Below, one piece after another: positions 12,576 to 23,162 of a stretch of DNA of 64,000 bases (positions are counted from its first letter, which is position 1; each line of letters begins with the position of its first letter). Origin of the DNA: Sacculina carcini (Eukaryota; Arthropoda; Thecostraca; Sacculinidae). The DNA is taken from NCBI GenBank assembly GCA_916048095.2, contig OU696589.1, positions 4,192,448 through 4,256,447 of the forward strand, in the 5' to 3' direction. Made by a program: the position numbers and the translations under genes. The notes under the pieces are model-generated. The model was not told the DNA's origin. It was given only the letters and a program-made list of their open reading frames with translations, and made no database searches.

Positions 12576-13907
12576 ATGGATAACTCGCCAATTTCGGAAA
12601 GCTACTGTAAAGTATGCAAAGAACAGTGCGTCCATGAATGCTTGAAATGCACCAAATGTAAATGTTACATACATACGGAATGCTCGAATCTGCCAGTGTA
12701 TGCAATAGTACACTTTTTCAGTAGCAGGTGTCAGTATACGTGTGAGCAATGTACCCGAATCCAGCTAGGTGAAAATTGTGATCAGGCGTTTGCGCATGTG
12801 TGTACTGTTATTGAAAAAGAGAGAGTTTCGAAGCAAACAGTGCAAGAAAAAAGTGAAAGCCGTGCTCCAACAATCAAAGTTACCGATGAGCAGTGCTCAC
12901 TCGCTCAATTGCCGCCTACTCAATTGTCCATGACGCACGGACAGAGCGGTGAAATAGACCACGTGAAGACTGTTATTACAAGCGGAAGAGAGAAGAAACA
13001 AACAGTACGACAATCAAGTGCGAAAATTGACATCGCTACTACAAATGAAATTACGGATGAGCAGTCTTCACTCTCTCAATTGCCCATGACACATGGACAG
13101 AGTGATGAAGCAGACCGTGGGAGAATTCAATCAGAAAAAAATATGCAAAACACTGACCGGCGAAGTAAAATAGTGTGCCATTTTTACAAACAGAATAAGT
13201 GTAAACATGGACTAAGAGGTAGAGGCTGTCCATATGCACATCCTAAACTCTGCAACAAGTACAAAATGAATGGCTGTGACCCTGTCAAGGGGTGCAAAAA
13301 AGGAAACACCTGTCAATTCTTCCACCCAAAAATTTGTTTCGACTCTGAAAAAAAGCGGGAATGCTTGAATGCGGAATGTAGAAATTTGCACCTCAAAGGT
13401 ACCCGCAGGTGCACACGGGACGAAATGGTTACTGGTCAAACAAGACAGCGGTCATCACGAGAGGCAATTCAATCAAGAGAGGCAATTAAATCAAGAGAGG
13501 CAATTCAAACAAGACAGCGATCATCACCAGATACCATCCAAACAAGACAAATGGTATCACCAGATACCATCCAAACAAGACAAATGGTATCGCCAGATAC
13601 CATCCAAACAAGGCAGCTGACATTGCCGAATAGTCAGATCTATAAACCACCGCAAAAGCCGGGCCCATCATATAACACTTGGACCCACAAACAGACACAA
13701 GATAACACTGGTGTACAGCAAAATAATTCTTTTTTATTCCAACAGTTGCAGCAAATGCAACACGTTCAGCAGCAAATGCAACAAGTACAGCAACAAATAC
13801 TAAATATGTTAACAGTGGTTCCGTGGCACTTGAGCCAGGAACAAACACAACAGCAAATTCAACAACAACCGGGCATGACCATGCTCCCGCCTTATACAAG
13901 TTTATAG
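12576..13907 (+). CDS. LINE C ORF1 protein: PHD-like plus CCCH zinc fingers
   Basis: Homologue of LINE A ORF1 (443 residues from the ATG at 12576). The PHD-like array is near residues 10-65 (CKVC, CLKC, CSNLP, CEQC). The CCCH fingers are near 190-275 (C-x7-C-x8-C-x3-H, then C-x5-C-x3-H, then C-x4-C-x3-H). Compared with A it carries an insertion of tandem 11-residue repeats (QTRQMVSPDTI, about 13500-13612) and a longer spacer before the CCCH fingers with repeated SLSQLP/SLAQLP motifs. The C-terminus is a Gln-rich helix (QQMQHVQQQMQQVQQQI). It overlaps the -1-frame ORF2 by about 85 nt and ends in TAG. Confidence 0.84.
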   Translation: MDNSPISESYCKVCKEQCVHECLKCTKCKCYIHTECSNLPVYAIVHFFSSRCQYTCEQCTRIQLGENCDQAFAHVCTVIEKERVSKQTVQEKSESRAPTIKVTDEQCSLAQLPPTQLSMTHGQSGEIDHVKTVITSGREKKQTVRQSSAKIDIATTNEITDEQSSLSQLPMTHGQSDEADRGRIQSEKNMQNTDRRSKIVCHFYKQNKCKHGLRGRGCPYAHPKLCNKYKMNGCDPVKGCKKGNTCQFFHPKICFDSEKKRECLNAECRNLHLKGTRRCTRDEMVTGQTRQRSSREAIQSREAIKSREAIQTRQRSSPDTIQTRQMVSPDTIQTRQMVSPDTIQTRQLTLPNSQIYKPPQKPGPSYNTWTHKQTQDNTGVQQNNSFLFQQLQQMQHVQQQMQQVQQQILNMLTVVPWHLSQEQTQQQIQQQPGMTMLPPYTSL

Positions 13908-15394
13908 TTTTGAATATTGCTGGCCTCCTACCTTACAAATTCAGAGGTAAAGTACAATTACTATCAGAAATGGCATTAACTGAAAATGCAATCGTGATCT
14001 CGTTAACCGAATCGCACTTGACAGAGGAGATCAGAGAAGCTGAAGTGAAAATACCGAACTATACACTGTTTAGAATGGATAGACCGATGCAACGAAAAAA
14101 AGGTGGCGTCATCATGTACGTTCACGACAGATTTGCAACTAAGACGAAAGTACTTTTCCAGGAATCGAACCTGTACACTGAATCACTAGTTCTCTACCTA
14201 AAAGATATCAACTGGGTATTTTTAAACATATACAGGCCGCCAGCATGTCCAACAGATAAATTCATCGAACCAATAACAAAAATACAACACATTTTTGACT
14301 CATTGCCACCACCCATGCCTACCATTATACTCACTGGTGATCTCAACTTTCCGCTAATAGATTGGAATGCGGATAGTGTACATGGAGGTGATAGGGACAT
14401 GCGGACACAAGCAAGAACTTTCCTGAATTTTGCCGAGAAGTACTGGCTCAATCAAGTCATCGATACACCGACAAGACAAAGAAACATATTAGACATAGTG
14501 ATGACTAATAATCAGGATGTTCTACATAGCGTTAGTGTAGATAAGACGAATTTGTCAGACCATAACGTGATTACTGTCACGACTAACCTGTTTACTCAAA
14601 ACGAGCCAAATAGTGACTGGAACTGTTCTCATGAAATCAGCTTTAACCAACTGAACTTTCTGAGCGAGTCAGTTGATTGGGAACAAATAAAAAATGAACT
14701 AAATGAAGTGAACTGGAGCTTGATTCTGAATCAATGCGACCCGGACACCCAATATGACATCATCGTTGCAACATGTTTGAAAATATCACATAGGCATGTA
14801 CCTCTGAGAAGAAGAACTATATCAACCTACCACGGAAATATTCACATTCCCAGGGATCGAAAATTATTGATGAGGAAAAGAACTAAATTGAAAAAGAGGC
14901 TCGCTAATAAAGACAGCATAAAATCACACACCCAACTGCAACAGAAAGTTGACAATATCAATGAAAAACTCAGAATATCAGTTGAATCTGAGAACAACCG
15001 GATGGAAATGCGTGCTGTGTCATGCATTAAAACAAACTCCAAGTACTTCTACAAATACGCTTCCAATAAAGCTGTGGTTAAAGCGAGGGTCGGACCACTG
15101 ACTGATGAAGATGGTCATTCCATGTACAAACCTCACGAAATCGTCCAAAAACTAATGACTCATTACAAAAAAGTCTTCAGCAACCCTGTGGATGAAAAGG
15201 TCATAAAATCACCCGAAATATTTTTCAATCAAGGGACTGGACAAGAGCCACATTTGACGAACATTGAGTTGAACAGCGCTATGATACATCAGGCAATCAA
15301 GGAGCTGAAAAATAACTCAGCTGCTGGTCCCGATCAATTTCCTGCCATTGTGCTTAAAAACTGTGCACAAGAACTTCGTCATCCTCTGCATATA
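13823..15394 (+). pseudogene. LINE C ORF2, 5' part, disrupted by element H
   Basis: APE endonuclease and the start of the RT. Motifs: LNIAGLL, LTESHL, YRPP, GDLNFPLIDW, SDHNVI, then SAAGPDQFPA. The frame opens with a GTG; no ATG precedes the endonuclease core, as in LINE A. At 15395 the frame enters the LTR of element H and stops at 15493, so the RT catalytic blocks are cut off. 14606-15395 is repeated at 16984-17773. Confidence 0.85.
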
Positions 15395-15395
15395 T
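14606..15395 (+). repeat. 790-bp duplication, left copy
   Basis: Segment of LINE C ORF2 that recurs at 16984-17773 (offset 2378) with no difference that I could see. Together the copies flank LTR element H like an oversized target duplication. Confidence 0.92.
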
Positions 15396-15834
15396 GTGGT
15401 GTAATCGTGTGTAGTGAGAGAGAGAGTGTGTGTGTGAAAGATTGTGAGTGCGTGAACGTGTTAGTGTGTCTATGTGTGATCGTGTATAGTTGAATTGTAT
15501 ATTGCGTGCGAGAGTGTGTGAGCGAGTGTGTCTAGTTGTTTCGGTGTGTGTGTGCAGTTGTTTCGGTGTGTGTGTGTGTGTGTGTGTATGCGTTTGTCGA
15601 GTATGCATGCCCCGCGGCGGCGAGCGATTGACCGGCTCGCCGCTGATTGGCTGTTGCGGCGGGTGAGGACTGTGTGCGCGTATGTGTGTGTCCGTGTGTG
15701 CTCCCGTGTGACACGGTGTGAGCGTGGAGTCGTGTTTGTGGTGCGATCGGAGTGTGACGTCTTGTAGGCGCGCGTGGGGCGGTGATGCCCACGCGCGCCT
15801 GTCTGGAATATAATTTAGATTTTTGTTTTTTACA
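15395..15834 (+). repeat. Element H 5' LTR
   Basis: 440 bp, begins TGTGGTGTAATC and ends TTACA. TG-rich, with a GCGCGCGTGGG...CCCACGCGCGC hairpin-forming stretch near 15769-15798. Confidence 0.88.
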
Positions 15835-15847
15835 AGCTATTTCGGCC
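15835..15847 (+). other. Element H primer-binding site, complementary to the 5' end of tRNA-Phe
   Basis: AGCTATTTCGGC begins at the first base after the LTR. Its reverse complement, GCCGAAATAGCT, equals nucleotides 1-12 of metazoan tRNA-Phe(GAA) as I know it. A conventional site would start TGG and match the tRNA 3' end; none is present. Confidence 0.75.
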
Positions 15848-16539
15848 TTTTTGTTTTGGAAATATTTTTGTCTGCGACCCGGCTTCAGCAGCGGAGATGG
15901 TGCCTTCCAGCATCAGTAGCGGCCTACCAGCGGAGAACAGCGGTGGAGGTGCTCGATGGCGTGTCAGGCTGGTGTGCAGGGGACGGCAGTGCAGCATGAT
16001 GCCGGAGGGAGGCAGCTGAGGAGCTGTGGCCGAGGGATGCTGGTCGTCTCGCCTGCACTGGTGTAAGGCACGTCGCCGGGCAACTACAGGATTGTCGGTG
16101 GAGGCGACGATTGCTCGTGGAGGATGCTGGTGCTGGACGGCAGGTGACAGAGAGGGGCTGCTGAAGCCGGGGGAAAACATGACGAACGACGGCGACGGCG
16201 TGGCCTGTGTGAGCGGCGACGTCCCGGCTGTTTGCGGCAGGGTGCTGAAGAGCACTAGAGTCGACGGGAGCATAGTGGGTGCTGGGGTCGAAGTGTTGTG
16301 TCCTGTCGCGGCAGCCGGTGATGAAGAGGACGGCGGGCTGCGGCGGAGCACTGAAGAGCACGGGCGGAGGCGGGAGCGTGGTGGACGCTGGGGCCTGAAG
16401 TGTTGTGTTTCGCCGCAGCCAAGGTGTGTGCATCTGGTGGAGGCCGTCGTCTAATTAGATTTTGGTTATTGGTTCATTTTTCCTGGTTTGCTTGGTTCGC
16501 GGTTTTTTGTTGATTTGTTTCTTTAAAAACAGGTGGAGG
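15848..16539 (+). other. Element H internal region, non-coding
   Basis: About 690 bp, GC-rich, with open frames on both strands but no Gag, protease, RT or integrase motif. The frames look like composition artefacts. It ends with TTAAAAACAGGTGGAGG before the 3' LTR. Confidence 0.7.
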
Positions 16540-16979
16540 TGTGGTGTAATCGTGTGTAGTGAGAGAGAGAGTGTGTGTGTGAAAGATTGTGAGTGCGTGA
16601 ACGTGTTAGTGTGTCTATGTGTGATCGTGTATAGTTGAATTGTATATTGCGTGCGAGAGTGTGTGAGCGAGTGTGTCTAGTTGTTTCGGTGTGTGTGTGC
16701 AGTTGTTTCGGTGTGTGTGTGTGTGTGTGTGTATGCGTTTGTCGAGTATGCATGCCCCGCGGCGGCGAGCGATTGACCGGCTCGCCGCTGATTGGCTGTT
16801 GCGGCGGGTGAGGACTGTGTGCGCGTATGTGTGTGTCCGTGTGTGCTCCCGTGTGACACGGTGTGAGCGTGGAGTCGTGTTTGTGGTGCGATCGGAGTGT
16901 GACGTCTTGTAGGCGCGCGTGGGGCGGTGATGCCCACGCGCGCCTGTCTGGAATATAATTTAGATTTTTGTTTTCTACA
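16540..16979 (+). repeat. Element H 3' LTR
   Basis: Direct repeat of 15395-15834 at offset 1145 with one visible difference. It is followed by TCAA and then the second copy of the duplicated LINE C segment. Confidence 0.88.
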
Positions 16980-19266
16980 TCAACCAAATAGTGACTGGAA
17001 CTGTTCTCATGAAATCAGCTTTAACCAACTGAACTTTCTGAGCGAGTCAGTTGATTGGGAACAAATAAAAAATGAACTAAATGAAGTGAACTGGAGCTTG
17101 ATTCTGAATCAATGCGACCCGGACACCCAATATGACATCATCGTTGCAACATGTTTGAAAATATCACATAGGCATGTACCTCTGAGAAGAAGAACTATAT
17201 CAACCTACCACGGAAATATTCACATTCCCAGGGATCGAAAATTATTGATGAGGAAAAGAACTAAATTGAAAAAGAGGCTCGCTAATAAAGACAGCATAAA
17301 ATCACACACCCAACTGCAACAGAAAGTTGACAATATCAATGAAAAACTCAGAATATCAGTTGAATCTGAGAACAACCGGATGGAAATGCGTGCTGTGTCA
17401 TGCATTAAAACAAACTCCAAGTACTTCTACAAATACGCTTCCAATAAAGCTGTGGTTAAAGCGAGGGTCGGACCACTGACTGATGAAGATGGTCATTCCA
17501 TGTACAAACCTCACGAAATCGTCCAAAAACTAATGACTCATTACAAAAAAGTCTTCAGCAACCCTGTGGATGAAAAGGTCATAAAATCACCCGAAATATT
17601 TTTCAATCAAGGGACTGGACAAGAGCCACATTTGACGAACATTGAGTTGAACAGCGCTATGATACATCAGGCAATCAAGGAGCTGAAAAATAACTCAGCT
17701 GCTGGTCCCGATCAATTTCCTGCCATTGTGCTTAAAAACTGTGCACAAGAACTTCGTCATCCTCTGCATATATTATACAGAAATTCTCTTGATACCGGTA
17801 TAATACCAAGAAAATTGAAAATGGCCACTATTACGCCAATTTACAAAGGAGGATCAAGGGCCGAGCCGAGTAACTATCGGCCAGTTGCTCTGACGTCACA
17901 TATAATCAAAGTCCTTGAGAAAATTATAGTTGGAAAAATGACGGCATACTTGGAGGGTAATAACAGAATGAACCCGGACCAGCATGGCTTTCGTGCCGGA
18001 CGCTCGTGCCTCTCACAATTGCTGGCTCACTATGATGCAGTCATACAAGCACTTGAGCAAGGCACAGACGTAGATGTAGCCTACCTTGATTTTTCGAAGG
18101 CCTTTGACAAAGTGGATCATGGCATTCTACTGCACAAAGTCAGACAGAAAGGCATAACCGGAAAGCTTGGTATGTGGCTACATGCATTTCTCAATGGAAG
18201 ACTGCAATGTGTAGCGGCTGACGGGGCAGTCTCACAAACATCAGAAGTTATTAGCGGTGTACCACAGGGCTCCGTACTTGGGCCCCTACTCTTCCTGATA
18301 CACATATCAGACATTAATCAGCACGTTAATAATTCCATGGTGGCTTCGTTCGCTGATGACACAAGAGTTCTGAAGGCAGTTTCATCAATAAATGATACTA
18401 TACAACTTCAATCGGACTTGACCAGACTGTACCAATGGGCTGAACAAAACAATATGACCTTCAATAACAAAAAATTCGAGTGTATACACTACAGGTCAGG
18501 AGCAAGCACTAGCGATTCTCACAAATACTTGGCGTCGGACGGCTCACATATAGCAACAAGACAGCATGTGAAGGACCTGGGAATCACTCTGAGTTCAGAT
18601 GGAAGTTTTTCGATGCATATACATCATACAGTGAAAAAAGCAAGAAGCCAGGCTGGTTGGATACTCCGCACTTTCCGAACAAGGCAAAAAACACCGATGC
18701 TCACACTGTACAAGGCATTGGTCATACCTTTGCTCGAGTACTGTTGCCAATTGTGGAGCCCATGGAGAGCAGGAGAGAAACAGGTTCTTGAGTCAGTACA
18801 GCGATCCTTCACATGTAGAATATCTGACGTACAACATCTGAACTATTGGGAAAGACTGAAGCAGCTAGACCTCTACTCACTGGAAAGACGGAGGGAAAGA
18901 TACGCCATATTGTATATACAAAAGATCCTCTCCGGAGAAGCTTTCAACAGCATTAATATACAAACAGTCATTCACCCAAGACGAGGTCGTCTCTGTCGCA
19001 TACGAAACATCAACCTGCGTGCAATTACAAGAGTCAAAACAATGAGCGACAATACGCTTGCTATTAGGGGCTGCCGACTCTTCAACGCATTGCCAAGACA
19101 GCTGCGAGACTCAGTTGACATGAGATTGAACCTGTTCAAAACACATCTGGACAAATTCTTGCGGGAAATCCCCGATCAACCCAAGCTGCCGAGTTACCAC
19201 ACCAGAGCCGCCAGCAACAGCATCCTGGACCAGTTGGCGCTGAAACGAGCAGAAGGGGTGTACTAG
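16980..19266 (+). pseudogene. LINE C ORF2, 3' part: end of endonuclease linker, RT and C-terminus
   Basis: Continuation of LINE C ORF2 after element H and the duplicated segment. RT blocks: NYRPVALTSHI, AYLDFSKAFDKVDHG, SGVPQGSVLGPLLF, the catalytic FADD at 18349-18360, then LGITLSSDGSF. A C-terminal region matches LINE A throughout and ends with TAG at 19264-19266. No stop occurs here, so apart from H and the duplication the ORF is undamaged. It cannot be expressed as a complete ORF2 because the endonuclease lies on the far side of H. Confidence 0.86.
16984..17773 (+). repeat. 790-bp duplication, right copy
   Basis: Repeats 14606-15395. The four bases before it (TCAA) differ from those before the left copy (CGAG), so the right copy may come from a different LINE copy or haplotype. 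Confidence 0.92.
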
Positions 19267-19699
<433 letters not shown>

Positions 19700-19700
<1 letters not shown>

Positions 19701-19959
19701 CTGAAACAAAAGAAAGTACAAATAGATTTGTGAGCCATAAAACGTTATATATACAGGATAATTGTAAGTACAAACAAACAAACAAAATGATTGCCCAAAA
19801 TGTGCTATTGAACACACAAATGTGCTATTTAACACACACATATACCCGAAGATGTGCACGCAAAACACGATGGTGCAAGACAAAATTTGTTGTTGTTATA
19901 CAGAAAATACCCAAAGCGCTGCCAGATGAACACACAAAAATAGCCCAGATTTCATAACA
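19700..19959 (-). repeat. Probable 3' LTR of broken Gypsy element K
   Basis: On the minus strand, the pol end of K is followed by the purine tract ATGGGGAGAT (19969-19960) and then TGTTATG (from 19959), the normal order of polypurine tract and LTR start. The far end of this LTR is not clear; it must lie before the LINE P motif near 19700. The second LTR is not in the window. Confidence 0.5.
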
Positions 19960-19969
19960 ATCTCCCCAT

Positions 19970-20527
19970 CTAAAACTCGCAAACATAGTCTCCAAAACGA
20001 CTGGGCGGACTACGGACGCGACTCGACCTTCGAACAGTCTGAACCTCATCACCAGCTTCGACTCTACTCTCGTTTGCTTCGTCGCTTGTCGTTTGCTTTC
20101 GGCTGCTTCGTTTGCTTCGCCACCAGTCTCCCCCGAGTGTCTGGATGCCTGTGGTCCGGAAGGATCTGAGTTCGAAAAATCAGTATTCGCCGAAGTGGTA
20201 GGGCTCGAAGGCGTCACCTCGAGTCGCCGGTTCATTCACAGCATCACTGGAGATAACAGTAGACTCACGATCAGTAGAAATATGTTATCGTGCCAAGTGT
20301 CTTGTAAATACGGTCGTTTCGACACCTGCTCGATTTCAAATATGAGCATAATGTGGATTTGCCTGTATGAGTTCCACTTCTTCAACAAGAGTTTCATTTT
20401 TGCTTGCCCGTACGTGGCGCTTCAGAAGAACAGGACCTGGATGACAGAGCCAAGAAGGAACCGATGCACCTGAAGAAGAACGTCGTGTGAAGTTGAATAG
20501 TCTTTTATGTGGAGTTGAATTGATAGT
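19970..20527 (-). pseudogene. Element K: Gypsy-type pol C-terminal fragment
   Basis: Minus-strand remnant of the end of a Ty3/Gypsy polyprotein. STPHKRLFNFTRRSS, GPVLLKRHV and LVEEVELIQANPHY resemble the integrase C-terminal region of element I (ATPHERLFAFQRRSG, ALLRKFV, LVERVEIISATPNY at about 30100-30280). A basic tail (RRSSRVRSPP, FGDYV) ends in a TAG at 19972-19970. The frame is broken in the middle and the upstream part is cut at about 20527. It is a relic of a relative of element I, not a gene. Confidence 0.65.
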
Positions 20528-20580
20528 GTGGCGTGTCATGCATATTATATTTATTATATATTAATGTGTGTATATTTAAA

Positions 20581-20825
20581 TGTGTATGCGTGCGCGTATG
20601 CGTTTATATGTATGTGCCGCATGTGTTTGTATGTTTGTGTGGCATGCCTTCCAGGATGTTCGGTGTAGGTAAGGTGACGTGTGTCTGCGTACAACCAGCA
20701 AACACGCTTGTTGCATGTGTATACGTGTGCGTATGTGTCTCTATGTATGTGCCGTATGTGTCTGTATGTTGCTGTGGCATGCGTTCTAGAATATTCCATG
20801 TAGGTTAGGTGACGTATGTGTGCGT
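20581..20825 (+). repeat. Two diverged ~136-bp tandem repeats
   Basis: ATGTGCCGCATGTG near 20611 and ATGTGCCGTATGTG near 20749 head two similar TG-rich units. Each is followed by GTGGCATGC(C/G)TTC and a GTAGGT-x-AGGTGACGT motif. Confidence 0.7.
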
Positions 20826-20829
20826 GTTA

Positions 20830-21154
20830 GCTTGCGAAAATAGTTCAGCCAATCACAGTAGCCTACGTGCTGGCGTGATCACATAGCTATCAATCGGGTG
20901 GTTACATTTGTCTTTTGCTAATGCCTGGCCAATTATGTTCCAATGTTCATACGTGGTCGGGTCGATGCACACGCACGGCCAAGTTTATTTAAGTCCCGTC
21001 GCCTCGGTGCGCGGGTAGTTGGACTGGGACTTTGGCAATAGCTTGATTGACAGGGCTACTCTCTGTGTCTCGCTCGCCTTGTGTCAGTTCGACCCGAGCA
21101 TCGTCCGACACATTGTGTTGGATAACGTGCTCGTTGCGATTGCCGCGCATTGGC
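20830..21154 (+). promoter_or_regulatory. Promoter-like segment, probably LTR-derived
   Basis: No ORF. It contains CCAAT at 20849-20853 and 20929-20933 and a TATA-like TATTTAA at 20986-20992, followed by a GC-rich stretch, the usual order in an animal polymerase II promoter or LTR U3. Which element it belongs to is unclear. Confidence 0.35.
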
Positions 21155-21284
21155 CTAGGATATTACCTGTATTTCTTGTAACGATGCAGTAGCTGTTTCA
21201 GTGGAGGACTCGCTACACCACTGTTACGGAATTCTGTGCCGCGGCCTTCGTGCCGAGGTTTTGCTGGTCTCCGGCCTTTGATAT
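21155..21284 (+). repeat. ~130-bp tandem repeat, unit 1
   Basis: Contains ATTACCTGTAT, GCAGTAGCTGTTTCAG and GTGCCGAGGTTTTGCT. It recurs with about ten differences at 23542-23680. Removing element G puts the two units next to each other. Confidence 0.8.
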
Positions 21285-21658
21285 TGTATTTGAATGCAAG
21301 CACGAAAAATAAAAAAGAACAGGAAAGCACAATTCCACACGATCACACCGCAACACAATGCACTAAATACTACTCTCTCCACCGAACAACACTAAACCAC
21401 CGCACAAACACCACACTCTCACTTCACCAGTAACGCACTGCCCAACATGCACGAGCGACCGTTGACTCCGGGCGGATACCACCCGCGCATGCATGCACTC
21501 ATAGCTCGCGCTTATGCAACGCAGCTACCTCCGCGCGCGCATACAACAACGTACACAAAATCACACTCCCACGTACGCACACAAATACATATGCACGCAC
21601 ACACAATTCTATATAGTACAAAATATAATACAATGCAATATACAATAAACACAATACA
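21285..21658 (-). repeat. Element G 3' LTR (minus-strand sense)
   Basis: 374 bp, TG...CA ends, direct repeat of 23163-23536. The left flank ends in GATAT. Confidence 0.88.
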
Positions 21659-21681
21659 TATCCCCCTGATTCTAAGAATCA

Positions 21682-21838
21682 CTATGCCCGATTAGAATTA
21701 TACACAACATAATCATTGAACCGCGCCGGACGCTGACTCTGTCGCTGTGGTCGCGTCTGCTGCTGACCGCTACTCGCCGGATCAGTCCCGGCAGTCCTCT
21801 CACCGTACACCATGACGGCAGGCTCGCTCGATCATGGG
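21682..21838 (-). pseudogene. Element G pol C-terminal remnant
   Basis: Short minus-strand frame ending PARFNDYVVYNSN-stop (TAG at 21684-21682), typical of the basic tail at the end of a Gypsy polyprotein. It is fused to the protease/RT linker by a large internal deletion near 21838. The purine tract AATCAGGGGGATA lies between it and the 3' LTR. Confidence 0.5.
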
Positions 21839-22488
21839 CAGCGAGCAGGCCCATGTACACTCTCATCATAGGGAGTCAACCATTTGTTGCTGATCCACTC
21901 ATTGATCTCTCTGTCAAATGCCTCCTTGGCGTGTTGCCTCACATGATATTGTGAAGTTTCGTTTGTCAAACGATGAGGCTCGTGGTCGTCAAGCCACTTC
22001 CACTTGCAAGTCCACATGTTTTTAACTGCATCAAACCGTGCCTCATGCCCAGGTTTTGACTCAACAATATCACCAGCCGCAGCACAGTATGCGGCCTTGG
22101 CACTCACTTGAAAACGCACCCTACCGTCAGCACTTACACAAACACCCCCCAGCGCTGATATGGCGTTCATTCCCAGAATCGCATCATATCCCATCGGCTT
22201 GTGCTGCACAACGAGGGCTTTCACCACAACTGACTGTTCCTCGACACTCACACAACATTCACCAACACCCGAACAGTCAAAGCTCATGCCACCCAGAGTA
22301 TTCTCATGAGTCGTTACTGGTGTCCATGTTTTACAAACACCACTCCACACAATACAGCGAGAACAACCGGTATCAACAAGCACACAAGACTCACGTTGAA
22401 CAATAAACACAGTGACTGAAGGAAGCGCCTCATTGCTCACTGAGGAGAGGGTGCTGGCGCTGACGAGCCCTCTCCTTCCTCGTTTCCC
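21832..22488 (-). CDS. Element G aspartic protease (-1 frame of gag) with start of RT region
   Basis: A retropepsin-like protease reached by -1 frameshift at 22488-22482. Right after the shift it reads GKRGRRGLVSA; the active-site block is VLVDTGCSRC, and the flap/C-terminal region has YDAILGMNAI. A linker (CKWKWLDDHEP, SQYHVRQHAK) and the edge of the RT region (WLTPYDESVHGP) follow before the internal deletion. Element D encodes the same order. This protein would cleave Gag; with no RT downstream, G depends on another element for copying. Confidence 0.8.
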   Translation of the reverse strand, partial: GKRGRRGLVSASTLSSVSNEALPSVTVFIVQRESCVLVDTGCSRCIVWSGVCKTWTPVTTHENTLGGMSFDCSGVGECCVSVEEQSVVVKALVVQHKPMGYDAILGMNAISALGGVCVSADGRVRFQVSAKAAYCAAAGDIVESKPGHEARFDAVKNMWTCKWKWLDDHEPHRLTNETSQYHVRQHAKEAFDREINEWISNKWLTPYDESVHGPARCP

Positions 22489-23140
22489 TGACAGTCCTTC
22501 GCCATGTGACCCAATTTGGAACAATTATAACATCGTATCCGATATTTCCTTTTGGGGCACTCTCTACTCAAATGACCAGTCTGATTGCAAATATAGCATT
22601 TTCGGGGTGAAAGCGACCCGACATTGGCGGCTAGACAGTTTGATGGGTTTTTTGTCGTTTGCAACACCATGCGAGTTCTGCTCGTAATATCACTCAACGA
22701 CATAGACTCTGACACTGTGCTTGCACGAATACTGGTCGCCACGTGCTCGGGTAGGCCATTTACAAATGCACATATCAGCAGATTATCGGATACGCCACCG
22801 AATGAAACAGCGAGTTTTTTTTCAAATCTGCTAAATATACGTCAGGCGACTCACCTTCTTGCAGACGACGACTGGTGAACAGGGCGTATGCACGGAATCT
22901 GTCGACTCCAAACGCCGAGAACAAAGCGCTGCGAGTCCCTTTCGCACAACGGCGAAGTTCTTCCGGCAGTTGGGACCACACAACAAACGCGCCTTTTGAG
23001 AGACGTAGTGGCACTACGCTCATCACATCGACGCCTTTGAGCTGACACATCATCTCCGTGCGAGTCCACCATTCCACAATGCCACTCTGACAATCAAGTT
23101 CTGGTATAACGCGAGCGTCGAAACCACATGAAGACTCCAT
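22437..23140 (-). pseudogene. Element G gag with two zinc knuckles, one frameshift
   Basis: A structural protein that packages retroelement RNA. The ATG at 23140-23138 starts a capsid-like region (ARVIPELDCQSG, LSKGAFVVWSQLP, SPDVYLADLKK) homologous to element D Gag. A run of eight T on the plus strand (A8 in gag sense, 22815-22822) breaks the frame. It resumes as FVNGLP...ATSIRASTVS and carries two CCHC knuckles (CYICNQTGHLSREC and CYNCSKLGHMAKDC), ending at 22437. The homopolymer break may be a real indel or a sequencing error. Confidence 0.8.
22443..22488 (-). promoter_or_regulatory. Element G -1 frameshift signal: G_GGA_AAC plus stem-loop
   Basis: On the minus strand, gag codons CAG GGA AAC place the heptamer G_GGA_AAC at 22488-22482 in the zero frame. 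After a 5-nt spacer (GAGGA), AGGAGAGGG pairs perfectly with CCCTCTCCT around a 16-nt loop containing CGTCAGCGCC. The frame after a -1 slip is open into the protease. Element D has the same arrangement. Confidence 0.85.
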
Positions 23141-23150
23141 TTTTCGGAAG

Positions 23151-23162
23151 GGCCGGTTAGCT
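23151..23162 (-). other. Element G primer-binding site, complementary to the 5' end of tRNA-Ile
   Basis: On the minus strand AGCTAACCGGCC starts exactly after the 5' LTR. The plus strand reads GGCCGGTTAGCT, which equals nucleotides 1-12 of metazoan tRNA-Ile(AAT) as I know it. The site has no TGG start and is not a tRNA gene, because no tRNA body follows. Confidence 0.75.

Larger units (their letters stand above)
15395..16979 (+). mobile_element. Element H: 1585-bp non-autonomous (TRIM-like) LTR retrotransposon
   Basis: Two 440-bp LTRs (TGTGGTG...TACA) flank a 705-bp GC-rich internal region without recognisable gag or pol. Right after the left LTR is AGCTATTTCGGC, the same primer-binding site as LTR element D, which shows plus orientation. 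A polypurine-like stretch (ACAGGTGGAGG) precedes the right LTR. The LTRs differ by one base near the 3' end (T versus C at 15830/16975), so the insertion is young. No normal 5-bp target duplication is present; instead 790 bp of host LINE is duplicated. Mobilisation by a D-like element is an inference from the shared primer site. Confidence 0.85.

Noticed and set aside
16026..16454. 142-codon open frame inside element H (and the minus-strand frames at 15830-16433)
   Set aside because: GC-rich composition leaves frames open on both strands; no domain, no homologous copy, and low-complexity translations.
23151..23162. GGCCGGTTAGCT on the plus strand as the start of a tRNA-Ile gene
   Set aside because: The following bases are LTR sequence, with no D-, anticodon- or T-arm. 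It is explained as the primer-binding site of minus-strand element G.
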